DNA of 64,000 nucleotides from Bradyrhizobium sp. SZCCT0153 (lineage in GTDB: Bacteria > Pseudomonadota > Alphaproteobacteria > Rhizobiales > Xanthobacteraceae), in the NCBI RefSeq assembly GCF_018129995.1, contig NZ_JAFCKS010000002.1:992001-1056000 (forward strand), written 5' to 3'. The notes under the pieces are model-generated. The model did no database searches. It was not told where the DNA came from and saw nothing but the letters and a program-made list of their open reading frames with translations. The translations under genes were made by a program, and so were the position numbers. Position 1 is the first letter of the stretch; each line of letters begins with the position of its first letter. This document shows, piece by piece, positions 38,665 to 47,123 of this stretch.

Positions 38665-40053
38665 ATGGCTGAATTCGACGTCGACCTCTTCGTCATCGGT
38701 GGCGGTTCGGGCGGCGTGCGTGCCGCCCGCATCGCGGCCGGCTACGGCGCCCGTGTGATGATCGCGGAAGAGTACCGCATGGGCGGCACCTGCGTGATCC
38801 GCGGCTGCGTGCCGAAGAAGCTGTTCGTGATCGGCTCGCATTTCCGTCACGAGCTCGAGGACGCCGCCGGTTTCGGCTGGACCGTTCCGCCCGCGAGCTT
38901 CGACTGGTCGACGCTGATCGCCAACAAGGACAAGGAGATCGCGCGGCTCGAGGCGGCTTACACCGCCAATGTCGAGAAATCGGGCGCGCAGATCGTCAAG
39001 AGCCGCGCGGTGATCGAGGACGAGCACACCGTCCGCCTGCTCGAGAACGGCAGGAAGATCTCCGCAAGATACATCCTGATCGCCACCGGCGGAGCGCCCA
39101 ATCACGGCGCCTCCATCCCCGGCATCGAGCATGTGATCTCCTCCAACGAAGCCTTTCACCTCAAGAAGCTGCCGAGGCGGATCGTGATCCAGGGCGGCGG
39201 CTACATCGCGCTGGAATTCGCCGGCATCTTCGCCGGCTTCGGCTCCGACGTCACCGTGATCTACCGCGGCGACAACATCCTGCGCGGCTTTGACGAGGAC
39301 GTCCGCACCCACGTCCGCGCCGAGATGGAGAAGCAGGGCATCACCATCCTCACCGGCTGCACGGTGGCGAAGGTCGATCGCCACGGCGAGGAATTCACCA
39401 CGCATCTGTCGAACGGGTCGAGCCTTGCCTCCGACCAGGTGATGTTCGCGATCGGCCGTCATCCGGCGGTGGCCAATCTCGGCCTGGAGAAGGCCGGCGT
39501 TACCATCAATCCGAAGAACGGCGGCATCGCGGTCGATCATTTCTCGAAGAGCTCGGTCGACAGCATCTATGCGATCGGCGACGTCACGCACCGCTTCAAC
39601 CTGACGCCGGTCGCGATCCGCGAGGGGCATGCGTTTGCCGACACCGTGTTCGGCAAGCGCGAGGTCAGGGTCGATCACGCCAACATCCCGACTGCGGTGT
39701 TCTCGCAGCCGGAGGTCGGCACCGTCGGTCTTACCGAGACCGAGGCGCGGGCGCAGTTCAGCCATGTCGACATCTACAAGACGACGTTCCGCCCGATCAA
39801 GGCGACGATGTCGGGCCGCGACACCCGCGTGCTGATGAAGCTCGTGGTCGACGGCTCGACCGACCGCGTGCTTGGCTGCCACATCGTCGGCGATGCCGCC
39901 GCCGAGGTCACCCAGGCGGTCGCGATCGCGGTGAAGATGAAGGCGACCAAGGCCGATTTCGATTCCACGATTGCGCTGCATCCGACCGCGGCCGAAGAAC
40001 TCGTCACCATGCGCACGCCGACCGCGCGCCACGTGCGTCAGGCGGCGGAGTAG
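38665..40053 (+). CDS. gor: Glutathione-disulfide reductase
   Basis: 462 residues. FAD motif GGGSGGVRAARIAAGYG; redox pair Cys43 and Cys48 in GTCVIRGCVPKK (plant-like form); NADPH motif GGGYIALEFAGIFAGFG; GDVT for FAD; catalytic HPTAAEEL near the C-terminus. It reduces GSSG in the cytoplasm. The first-glycine NADPH motif and RGDNILRGF arginine support NADPH specificity. Confidence 0.95.
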   Translation: MAEFDVDLFVIGGGSGGVRAARIAAGYGARVMIAEEYRMGGTCVIRGCVPKKLFVIGSHFRHELEDAAGFGWTVPPASFDWSTLIANKDKEIARLEAAYTANVEKSGAQIVKSRAVIEDEHTVRLLENGRKISARYILIATGGAPNHGASIPGIEHVISSNEAFHLKKLPRRIVIQGGGYIALEFAGIFAGFGSDVTVIYRGDNILRGFDEDVRTHVRAEMEKQGITILTGCTVAKVDRHGEEFTTHLSNGSSLASDQVMFAIGRHPAVANLGLEKAGVTINPKNGGIAVDHFSKSSVDSIYAIGDVTHRFNLTPVAIREGHAFADTVFGKREVRVDHANIPTAVFSQPEVGTVGLTETEARAQFSHVDIYKTTFRPIKATMSGRDTRVLMKLVVDGSTDRVLGCHIVGDAAAEVTQAVAIAVKMKATKADFDSTIALHPTAAEELVTMRTPTARHVRQAAE

Positions 40054-40365
40054 GGGCGGCAATCACCGGACTGTTTTCTTATCGCGCGGCGGGCTGTCAT
40101 TTGGCCCCAAGGTGCCTTGTGCATCGGGACGAGCGTTCGTCCTATCGTGACATTCTTCTGGGCGCGCAGCCGAGAGACCGAAGTGAGGTTGCTTAACTGG
40201 CGGCGCCCGGCAGCGTCAGCTGTCAGCCAGTTCCGCGATCTGCCGACGGTTTGACCTGCGTCTGCTGAACGGATTGCCGGAAATTAGCCGCTCTCTCGGC
40301 ACAATTCCGCCCGCCTGACATTGGTTTCTGAATTCGGGGCAGGACCCTTCAGTGTGGAGTTCTGC
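40054..40365. other. Spacer after gor
   Basis: 312 bp with no family-like frame. Ribosome site GGAG precedes the next ATG. No hairpin of note; a promoter for the following gene is expected here. Confidence 0.4.
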
Positions 40366-40905
40366 ATGTTCAAGCAATTTATTATTGCGTCGGTCTTCGT
40401 TGTTACCGGATCCATCGCGTCGGAAGCTCGCGGCATCCGTACTGGTCAGGTTCCAGAATGCAATGTGACCATGCCGTGTGATTTCTCGTCTCCACTATCG
40501 CGCAGCGAGAAGGCTTCGCGTTACGCTCGACGGCCGGGGTTGTTGGAAGAGCGTACTGCGGCGGAGCGACGTATCAGCGTAGCCGAAGCAAATGTCCCTC
40601 GCGGTCAAATTGTCGGTAGTCGCCCAGCTGGCTGCCCTGGTTCTTTCTGCGGTTGCGGCGCGGCGATACGCGTGTTTGGTCGCATCGTGCCGGAATTGAA
40701 CCTTGCGGCTAACTGGCTCCGCTTTCCGCGCACACCACCTGCAGCCGGAATGGTAGCGGCGCGGCGAGGGCACGTTTTTGTGCTGGAGCAGCACCTTGGT
40801 GGCGACACGTGGTTGGCATATGACGCAAATTCAGGCGGGCACGCAACGCGACTTCATCCGCGTTCGGTGCGAGGCTATGCAATCGTCAACCCGCATGCCG
40901 CGTGA
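40366..40905 (+). CDS. Uncharacterised exported protein of a Bradyrhizobium family
   Basis: 179 residues from ATG 40366 (GGAG eight bases upstream). Signal peptide to about SEARG. Conserved block SRPAGCPGSFCGCGAAIRVFGRIVPELNLAANW followed by HVFVLEQHLGGDTWLAYDANSGGHATRLHPRSV is split here in description to short pieces: cysteine cluster CPGSFCGC near residue 90, and C-terminal DANSGGHATR. I recall similar secreted proteins in Bradyrhizobium. The C-terminal half recalls NlpC/P60 or CHAP-like folds with Cys and His, but that is speculation. Confidence 0.8.
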   Translation: MFKQFIIASVFVVTGSIASEARGIRTGQVPECNVTMPCDFSSPLSRSEKASRYARRPGLLEERTAAERRISVAEANVPRGQIVGSRPAGCPGSFCGCGAAIRVFGRIVPELNLAANWLRFPRTPPAAGMVAARRGHVFVLEQHLGGDTWLAYDANSGGHATRLHPRSVRGYAIVNPHAA

Positions 40906-40987
40906 AGCAATCCAAGCGGCCGTGCAAACCGGGGCATGGTGGAAGCGAAAGCTAACCATCCTGCCCCGGTCAAATTCACGTTCGAGG

Positions 40988-41164
40988 TCAAGAGACCGAA
41001 GCATCGAGGCTGCCTTGATCGGCCTCCGGTATCCTTCCCTTACCTTGGCAGACCGCGCATTTGACAGGGTAGATCCTGCGGCCCGTAGATGCCGATTGTA
41101 CCGACGGGGGAAAGCCCGTGCCGTTGCAGGCCAGGCAAGCATGCTCTTGGATCTTCCGCATCAT
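40988..41164 (-). CDS. Small DnaJ-type zinc-finger protein
   Basis: 58 residues from ATG 41164, supported by GGAAGG six bases before. Two CxxCxGxG-type knuckles, CLACNGTGF and CAVCQGKGRI, separated by 22 residues, likely one zinc site. Such short proteins are frequent in Bradyrhizobium but uncharacterised; they resemble the cysteine-rich region of DnaJ. Function unknown. Confidence 0.75.
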   Translation of the reverse strand: MMRKIQEHACLACNGTGFPPSVQSASTGRRIYPVKCAVCQGKGRIPEADQGSLDASVS

Positions 41165-41194
41165 GTGAAGCCTTCCGGGTGGTGGCACTAATCA

Positions 41195-41216
41195 GGCGGC
41201 CCTTCATGGGGCCGCC
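41195..41216 (-). terminator. Hairpin downstream of the catalase fusion gene
   Basis: GGCGGCCC and GGGCCGCC form an 8-bp perfect stem between the stop of the minus-strand catalase fusion and the next minus-strand gene. There is no good T-run, so termination strength is unclear. Confidence 0.45.
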
Positions 41217-41239
41217 CGGATTTATTGTCAAAACGCGGC

Positions 41240-42535
41240 TTATCCTCCGGCGGGCTCGTCTTCGACGAAGCTCTGTTCGATCGCGGCGGGCATTTTCGCG
41301 ACCGACATCAACGAACGCGCGACCTGATTGAGCAGTTGATCTGCGTTTTCTTCCTCGGCCAGATTCTTCGAAAGCAGCGCGACGACGCCGCCGTGACGCA
41401 ACTGCTGCGCCAGGTTGCGGGCAGTCGTGTAGCCGGCAATCTCGTAGTGCTCGACCCGCTGTGCCGCACCGGTCAACGCGAGATCAGCGGCGGCATCGTC
41501 CTTCCTGGCACCCTCCTTGATCACTTCGCCGCCTTCTTCGACAAGTCCCTGCATGCCCTTGCAGGTCCTGGCGCGGGGCTTCTTGCCGAGCAGTTCGAAG
41601 CACCCGTCCAGACGCTCGATCTGCGCTTCAGTTTCGGCCAGATGGACGGTGAAGAGCTCGCCGAGCTGGTCGTAGCGGGCGGCCTCGATCATCTGCGGCA
41701 GCGCTTTGGTCAATTGCCTCTCCGCATGCAGGAGGTCACGCAACTGATCGATCAGCAGGTCGTCAAGGCCGACGAGAGGTTCCGACGGCGAACTCTCGGC
41801 AACGATCGAAGGCGCCGTGCCGGAATCGCCGCTCTGGAGTGCCGGGGATTGCGTGAAAACCCAATCTTCGCCCTCGTTCCAGGGACCTCGTGTGTCGATT
41901 TCTCCGTTGTCGCCGGACCCGGTTGAATCGTTGAAGAACTGGTCCACGAGACCGGGCGTCGGAGCGATGCGGCCGATACTGAACGCGGGCTTGTTCATGC
42001 TTTCCAGCGCGCGCGAGAACGCCTTCATGTGGGTGATTTCGCGCGTCATCAGGAATTGCAAGGCGTCCTTGGTGCCGGCGTCATCACAGAAATTGATCAG
42101 CCGTTCGTAGACGATCTTGGCGCGGGCTTCGGCCGCGATGTTGCTGCGCAGGTCGACGTCGAGCTCGCCGGTGATCTTGAGGTAGTCGGCGGTCCAGGCG
42201 TTGCCCTGCGAGTTGAACAGGCCGACGCCGCCGCCTCCGGCGATCGCGATCAAAGGATCGGCTTCCGCCGCTTCGCGATCGAACTTCATGGGCTTCAAGT
42301 GCAAGCGCGCGAGCGATCCGACGACCTCGAGGTGACTCAATTCCTCGGTTCCGATATCCATCAGGAGGTCCTTGCGATCCGGATCGTCGCAGTTGAGACC
42401 CTGAATGGAATACTGCATGGCGGCCGCCAGCTCGCCGTTGGCTCCGCCGAATTGCTCCAGCAGCATATTGCCGAACCGCGGATCGGGCTCATCGACCCGG
42501 ACTGTAAACATGAGCTTCTTGACGTGATGATACAT
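41240..42535 (-). CDS. Manganese catalase fused to a DUF892/YciE ferritin-like domain
   Basis: 431 residues from ATG 42535. Residues 1-185 are a Mn-catalase four-helix bundle, and all five dimanganese ligands fall at the expected positions: Glu35, Glu65, His68, Glu136 and His169 (each matches the classical enzymes after a constant shift). Residues 200-257 are an acidic linker, and 258-425 a DUF892/YciE ferritin-like domain (LLIDQLRDLLHAERQL). It breaks down H2O2 in the cytoplasm, and the second bundle may bind metal. The pairing on one chain is unusual to me. Hairpin follows at 41195. Confidence 0.87.
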   Translation of the reverse strand: MYHHVKKLMFTVRVDEPDPRFGNMLLEQFGGANGELAAAMQYSIQGLNCDDPDRKDLLMDIGTEELSHLEVVGSLARLHLKPMKFDREAAEADPLIAIAGGGGVGLFNSQGNAWTADYLKITGELDVDLRSNIAAEARAKIVYERLINFCDDAGTKDALQFLMTREITHMKAFSRALESMNKPAFSIGRIAPTPGLVDQFFNDSTGSGDNGEIDTRGPWNEGEDWVFTQSPALQSGDSGTAPSIVAESSPSEPLVGLDDLLIDQLRDLLHAERQLTKALPQMIEAARYDQLGELFTVHLAETEAQIERLDGCFELLGKKPRARTCKGMQGLVEEGGEVIKEGARKDDAAADLALTGAAQRVEHYEIAGYTTARNLAQQLRHGGVVALLSKNLAEEENADQLLNQVARSLMSVAKMPAAIEQSFVEDEPAGG

Positions 42536-42641
42536 GGAAGGACCTTCGATTGCAGGAGATACCGGGGCCAACTGAGCGCTGTATCGGACGTTCCTAATTC
42601 GGATCGCGCCGCGATCAGATGCGCCTGACGTGACTGAGCTC

Positions 42642-43649
42642 TCAGTGCAGCGTTCCCGCCGCGGCCTCGTCGATGGCGGCCATCAGGTCGGCCGTATCCG
42701 ACTGCTGGATCATGTGACCGGCATTCGGGACGCGGCGCATCTTGCTGTGCTTGATTTCGTCATGCAGCCGGCCGGACTGCTCGTCGATGTCGATGAGACG
42801 GTCATCCTCGCCGGCCATGATGGTGACCGGCATGGCCAGTTCGCCATAGGTCTTCGCAGACAGCATTGCAGCAGGCACCATCAGCGCCGCCTCGGCCGCG
42901 CCGGCCCGAAGCTGCGATGGACGCACGGCCAGTGATTTGGGGAAGCCATCGAATTTTTGCGGGACGGATTTTGGTCCGAACAGCTGACGCAGCATTGCCG
43001 GCCACATCAGACGGCTGAAGATCGGGGAGATCGTGTGACTGAGGATATCGCCAAATCCCGGGATCGCCGGCCCGGCCATCGCCATCATCGCGTCGGTGCG
43101 GGCCGTCGGGAAATAATAGCCCGATGCCAGTATCAGGGCCTCGACCATTGAGCGATGTCTGCTTGCCAAGGCGATCGCAACTGACGCTCCCCAGGAATGT
43201 CCGAGCACGATCGCCTTCTCGACGCCCAAATGCGCGAGCGCATCCTTGAAGAGGTCGGCTTGAGCCGCAGGCGTCCACACCACATTGCGGGGCCTCAGGC
43301 TGTGGCCGAAGCCGGGACGATCGAACACGATGACGCGATAGTCCTTGGCAGCGAGGTCGATCAGGCCGCTCGACTCGAAATCCTGGATCATGCTGCCATT
43401 GCCATGGAGCAGGACCAAGGGGCGTCCGGATCCGCGCTCGACGTAATGCAGGCGAACTCCGTCGACGTCGATGAATCGTCCTTGAGGCGGGTTGTCGCGC
43501 TGCGCCTTGTCGGCAAGGCGCCGATTGACGACCGCGGCCGCTGCCATCAGGCCGGCTGCCGCGACAAGGGCGGAGGCGAACGGATATTCCGCGAGAGCAT
43601 GAAGGGTCGTGGCCGCCAAAGATGGCGAACGTCTTTTCAGTATGCGCAT
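42642..43649 (-). CDS. Alpha/beta hydrolase, membrane-anchored
   Basis: 335 residues. An N-terminal hydrophobic segment (about 24-42) anchors it. Catalytic triad: Ser152 in GHSWGAS, Asp in GEDDRLID, His in NAGHMIQQS. Oxyanion loop HGNGSMIQDF. LxxW cap helices lie between 190 and 235. Substrate unknown (esterase, lipase or epoxide hydrolase type). Confidence 0.9.
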   Translation of the reverse strand: MRILKRRSPSLAATTLHALAEYPFASALVAAAGLMAAAAVVNRRLADKAQRDNPPQGRFIDVDGVRLHYVERGSGRPLVLLHGNGSMIQDFESSGLIDLAAKDYRVIVFDRPGFGHSLRPRNVVWTPAAQADLFKDALAHLGVEKAIVLGHSWGASVAIALASRHRSMVEALILASGYYFPTARTDAMMAMAGPAIPGFGDILSHTISPIFSRLMWPAMLRQLFGPKSVPQKFDGFPKSLAVRPSQLRAGAAEAALMVPAAMLSAKTYGELAMPVTIMAGEDDRLIDIDEQSGRLHDEIKHSKMRRVPNAGHMIQQSDTADLMAAIDEAAAGTLH

Positions 43650-43706
43650 GTGACACTTTCGCTGACCGGGGCCAGTTGTTGGAGAGTAGGAGGGGACGCT
43701 TCCGGG

Positions 43707-43888
43707 TTAACGTCCTGGTCTCATCACGACCTTGATGACGCCGGCTTTTTTGTCGCTGAATTTCCGGTAGAGCCGCAGATAGCGCAGGCGGTAATCCTGA
43801 TGATCGCGTCACGCGGATGCTGGATCTTGAAATCCGGGACCGTGTCTGCCCGGACGTCGCCTTTGCCGTGCCAACAGAGTGCACGCAT
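43707..43888 (-). pseudogene. Zinc-dependent alcohol dehydrogenase collapsed by internal deletion
   Basis: From ATG 43888 the first 40 codons encode a typical zinc alcohol dehydrogenase N-terminus, [12 protein letters not shown] to ITACAICGS. The sequence then passes straight, in another frame, into [20 protein letters not shown] and a stop at 43707, which matches the C-terminus of the same family. About 330 central residues (rest of zinc and NAD domain) are missing. The join is at CGGCTC, a likely microhomology. Not functional. Confidence 0.7.
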
Positions 43889-44138
43889 GGTCAAATCTCC
43901 ATTTTTGGGGACGGCATGCGCATTCACGGATCATGTCGTGCAGATGCAACAGAAAGGATGGAGGGATGTTCCTAACCCCATGAATGCGTCGATTCTGGAC
44001 GTTGATCGAAGGCCAGGGAGCGGGTGTCTTCAGGGTGGACATGCGGCATCGATCCGCGCGCAACGTTCGCGCAGCAGCTACGACTCCGCTAGTCCAGGAA
44101 ACGGTCAAACCGATCCCTCCGAATGCGAGACCGATGTG

Positions 44139-44321
44139 ATGGACCAAGACAACAGCGGGCGCATCGTCGAGACTGCAGTCGAAGCGCGCCAAGGCGAACT
44201 CGGTCCTGGTGTCCTGATGCTGCTGGATGTGAGCGGGGAACTCGCAGTCCTCATCGGCTGTCACGTGGATGATATTCTTCAGAACCTGAGCGTGAAGGAG
44301 ATGTCACGGGGCGAAAGGTAG
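44139..44321 (+). CDS. Possible small ORF with EARQG motif
   Basis: 60 codons from ATG 44139. VETAVEARQGELGPGVLMLL resembles the start of short rhizobial membrane proteins (EARQG followed by a transmembrane helix), but the following helix is interrupted by acidic residues here. Ribosome site is weak. Possibly a decayed gene. Low confidence. Confidence 0.35.
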   Translation: MDQDNSGRIVETAVEARQGELGPGVLMLLDVSGELAVLIGCHVDDILQNLSVKEMSRGER

Positions 44322-44374
44322 GAACTAAAGCTCCGATGCGGGCTTGGGTCACTCCTTAGTCACTGGAGACAATC

Positions 44375-44710
44375 ATGAAACGCCCGTCACTCTTCGTTTG
44401 CATTTCTTTATTCGCAGCGGCCACAGCATTCGCGGCTGCCCCGGCCTCCGCGCAAAATCCGCCGGCGCAGTCGGGGCCAAACAACAACGCGGTCAACACG
44501 ACCGGTCAGAACAACTCCGACACTCCTGTCGCCGGGCGCAACAGTTTCACCGAAGGGCAAGCCAAATCGAAGCTCGAGGATGCTGGCTATGCCAACGTCA
44601 CCGAGTTGAAGAAGGACGACAATGGCGTCTGGCGCGGCCAGGCCAGCAAGGGCGGATCGGCTTCTGCCGTCAGCGTCGACTTTCAAGGCAACGTCAATTC
44701 GGCCAAGTAA
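44375..44710 (+). CDS. PepSY-like secreted protein
   Basis: 111 residues. Signal peptide to about PASAQ. After an asparagine-rich linker (residues 30-50) the C-terminal part (FTEGQAKSKLEDAGYANVTEL, then VWRGQASKGG and VSVDFQGNV) has the strand-helix-strand shape of PepSY domains. Periplasmic, function unknown. It lies 21 bp before the stress protein gene and is likely cotranscribed. Confidence 0.82.
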   Translation: MKRPSLFVCISLFAAATAFAAAPASAQNPPAQSGPNNNAVNTTGQNNSDTPVAGRNSFTEGQAKSKLEDAGYANVTELKKDDNGVWRGQASKGGSASAVSVDFQGNVNSAK

Positions 44711-44731
44711 GCAAATAAAGAGGCAATCAAA

Positions 44732-45340
44732 ATGACCGTTACAATTTCTCGTCTCTACGACAATTACACCAGTGCGCAGCAGGCGGTTCAGCGTCTCGAA
44801 GCTGCCGGCGTGCCGCATTCGGACATCAGCATCGTCGCCAACAATTCGGACAGCTGGTTCAACACCGACAAGAAGGTGGATCGTGACCGCGATGGCGTTG
44901 ACGATCGCGCCGAAGGTGCAGGCAAGGGTGCCGGCATCGGCGCGGGCGTGGGTGGCACTGCCGGCCTTCTTGCCGGTCTCGGCCTGCTCGCAATTCCTGG
45001 TCTCGGACCGGTCGTCGCTGCCGGCTGGCTCGCCGCGACCGCGGTCGGTGCGGCGGCGGGAGCCGCTACCGGCGGCGTCGTTGGAGCGCTGACTGAAGCC
45101 GGGGTTTCGCGGGAGGATGCCGACACTTATGCAGAGGGCGTCCGTCGCGGAGGCACGCTCGTGTCGGCCCGTGTGGCGGATGCGGAACGATCGCGCCTTG
45201 ATTCGATCCTAGACGAGTCTGCTGTCAATTTGCGTGACCGCAGTGCCGCCTGGCAGAAGGCCGGATGGAAATCGTTCGATCCGGCCAGCAAGCCTTACGG
45301 TGCCGACGAGGTTCGCAAGGAGCGGCAGCTCTACGGCTGA
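44732..45340 (+). CDS. YflT-like general stress protein with glycine-rich membrane-like core
   Basis: 202 residues. Residues 4-45 match the start of general stress protein 17M/YflT (SRLYDNYTSAQQAVQRLEAAG). Residues 62-125 are a glycine/alanine-rich GAGIGAGVGGTAGLL-type hydrophobic zone, as in bacterial glycine-zipper proteins, and 126-165 repeat the YflT-like fold (GVSREDADTYAEGVRRGG). Probably membrane-associated stress protein. A terminator follows at 45364. Confidence 0.85.
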   Translation: MTVTISRLYDNYTSAQQAVQRLEAAGVPHSDISIVANNSDSWFNTDKKVDRDRDGVDDRAEGAGKGAGIGAGVGGTAGLLAGLGLLAIPGLGPVVAAGWLAATAVGAAAGAATGGVVGALTEAGVSREDADTYAEGVRRGGTLVSARVADAERSRLDSILDESAVNLRDRSAAWQKAGWKSFDPASKPYGADEVRKERQLYG

Positions 45341-45363
45341 TCGTTGCGCTAATCGAGATCCCG

Positions 45364-45390
45364 ACGGCCCGCTTCGGCGGGCCGTTTCTT
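45364..45390 (+). terminator. Rho-independent terminator of the stress gene
   Basis: ACGGCCCGC TTCG GCGGGCCGT: perfect 9-bp stem with UUCG loop, followed by TTTCTT. It lies between convergent genes and points to the plus strand. Confidence 0.8.
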
Positions 45391-45396
45391 GTGCGG

Positions 45397-46536
45397 CTAC
45401 CCGTACAGATACCCGACCGGCATGCCCTCGGTCCGCAGCGGACGGATGTCCTTCTGCGTGATGATCTGACCGGCGAGACCGTCGATCTCATCGCGCTGCG
45501 TCGGTGTCCAGCTGCGCAGGTCGTTCATGCCCTTGAGCAGGCCGAGCCGGAGCACCTGGGTGTTTTCGCCGATGCCCGTGAGACTGATCGCGTTCTTGCC
45601 CGCCGTCACCACGTCACCGGCGGCGAGCTCGAAGGTCTCTCCGGCCTTGTTCTTGAATTCTGCGCTGCCGCGAATGACGCGGTAGATCGCGACCTCGCCC
45701 TTGGCGAAACAGGTGGCGTCGGCTGCAGCCGACGTGCTCTTCGGCAGCAGCGATTGGCCGCGCGGGTCGGTTGCGATGATATGGCCGGCGACGAGATGAC
45801 CGCTCGGGACTTCGATCCCGATATCGCGCACGTAAACCGGCATGGATGATTTGACGGTGCCGTCGATCAGCGGCTTGAACAGCGCATCCAGCGCCAAGGG
45901 GTCCTGAAGCCAAAAGCCTGCATCGACGGGACGATCGTGCAGAGGGTGGCTCCAGGCCACGCGCGGCGTCTCGGCTTCGTTGATCTGGTCCGGACCGACG
46001 ATGGTCGGGTTCGGAAAGGTGGTGGGATCGGTGATGAAGGCTTCGAGGAATTTGCCCGAATAGCCCATCGAGATCGGATCCGGCACCACCGTCTGCGGCG
46101 TCTTCAGATTCTCTTCGGTCGACAGGCCCGACCAGGTGTAGAACAGCTGGCGGTGCACGATCGCGCTTTGCAGCATCACCGCGCCCGGGCCGACATTATA
46201 GAAGCGGCCGTCATAGTCGAAGGTGAACGCGCCCGAGGTGACCAGCACGAGCTGGAAGCCGCCCGGCGGCAGATGGAGATGGAAGTCGGTGGGGCCGGTG
46301 TCGGGAAGATAGATCGGCAGGTTGGTCGCGACTTCGTGCAGCAGGAAAGTTTCGTTGTTGGCGTGAAAGCCCTCGTTGGCGCGATTGTAGAGGGCCTGCG
46401 GCCGGTACGTCGCCTCGAACTTCGCATTCCGGTCGCGGTCGATCGCCACGAAATCCTGTGCGTTGAGGCGAAGGGGCGCGCCATCCGGGCGGGTGAGGCC
46501 GGTGAATTTGAGATCGCCGGCGGCATGCACGTTCAT
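45397..46536 (-). CDS. Bicupin domain protein, dioxygenase-like
   Basis: 379 residues. Two cupin barrels: first centred on HLHLPPGGFQLVLVTSG (near residue 90), second on KGEVAIYRVIRGSAEFKNKAG (near residue 285). Metal-ligand histidines lie in FHLHLPPGG and VAGHIIATD, and the second barrel lacks a clear His triad, so function may be structural. Overall shape recalls gentisate or homogentisate dioxygenases. Substrate not assigned. Confidence 0.75.
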   Translation of the reverse strand: MNVHAAGDLKFTGLTRPDGAPLRLNAQDFVAIDRDRNAKFEATYRPQALYNRANEGFHANNETFLLHEVATNLPIYLPDTGPTDFHLHLPPGGFQLVLVTSGAFTFDYDGRFYNVGPGAVMLQSAIVHRQLFYTWSGLSTEENLKTPQTVVPDPISMGYSGKFLEAFITDPTTFPNPTIVGPDQINEAETPRVAWSHPLHDRPVDAGFWLQDPLALDALFKPLIDGTVKSSMPVYVRDIGIEVPSGHLVAGHIIATDPRGQSLLPKSTSAAADATCFAKGEVAIYRVIRGSAEFKNKAGETFELAAGDVVTAGKNAISLTGIGENTQVLRLGLLKGMNDLRSWTPTQRDEIDGLAGQIITQKDIRPLRTEGMPVGYLYG

Positions 46537-46874
46537 GGCATTCTCCGATCTGGCCGCTCATCCGGTCGTCCGGGCGCACGCAGCCTGCAGCTCGAATTCG
46601 TGGGGGAGCAGGCAATCAGGCCTGACGTTGCCTTGCGAATTTTGGGCCAGTCGAGATGCCGCCCGGCACGCGGGCTCTCCGGCCCGACGCAACGCGAAGA
46701 AAAATCGAGGTTGCACCTGAGGTTAGATGGCGCGTTTCACCAGCCGGCCGGGGCCGCTTCGCCGAGCCATCAGGTCCAGTGACGACGCCTGTCCTGGCTA
46801 ATTTGTCGGCAAGTCCTCGCGCGGACGTGCAGCTGCCGATCAGCAAAGGCCAGCGGCCGGGTGTTTGAAGCTGT
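46537..46874. other. Spacer upstream of the bicupin gene
   Basis: 338 bp, no family-like frame; the divergent promoter for the bicupin gene probably lies close to 46540-46600. No repeat or hairpin stands out. Confidence 0.35.
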
Positions 46875-47060
46875 TCATTCGAACGACCGACGGACCGTCC
46901 GCACGGGCTTGCCGGAGGGGCTGTCGGCCCACTTCGCCATGTCCATCGCCCGCGCGTCGATCAGTTCGCACCACAGGCAGCTCAGCTCCGGGCGCCCTTT
47001 GGCCGAGAGCATCGGAATAAGTCCGTGGCCGCAGCCGGCACAACACGTGACGCGATTCAT
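46875..47060 (-). CDS. Small zinc-ribbon protein
   Basis: 61 residues from ATG 47060, preceded by GGAGAAGAGG. Cysteines CCAGCGHGL and CLWCELIDAR (CxxC, 22 residues, CxxC) form a likely zinc ribbon. Basic tail SGKPVRTVRRSF. Last of the MOSC-ligase run on the minus strand (64 bp after the ligase stop). Function unknown. Confidence 0.7.
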   Translation of the reverse strand: MNRVTCCAGCGHGLIPMLSAKGRPELSCLWCELIDARAMDMAKWADSPSGKPVRTVRRSFE

Positions 47061-47123
47061 CCTCTTCTCCGCGATCTTCCAAACTCAGGAACGACATTGT
47101 CGTCCCCGAAGCTTACGCGGGCG

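Noticed and set aside
43809..44264. 151-codon minus-strand frame
   Set aside because: It overlaps the ADH remnant in another frame and shows no family character.
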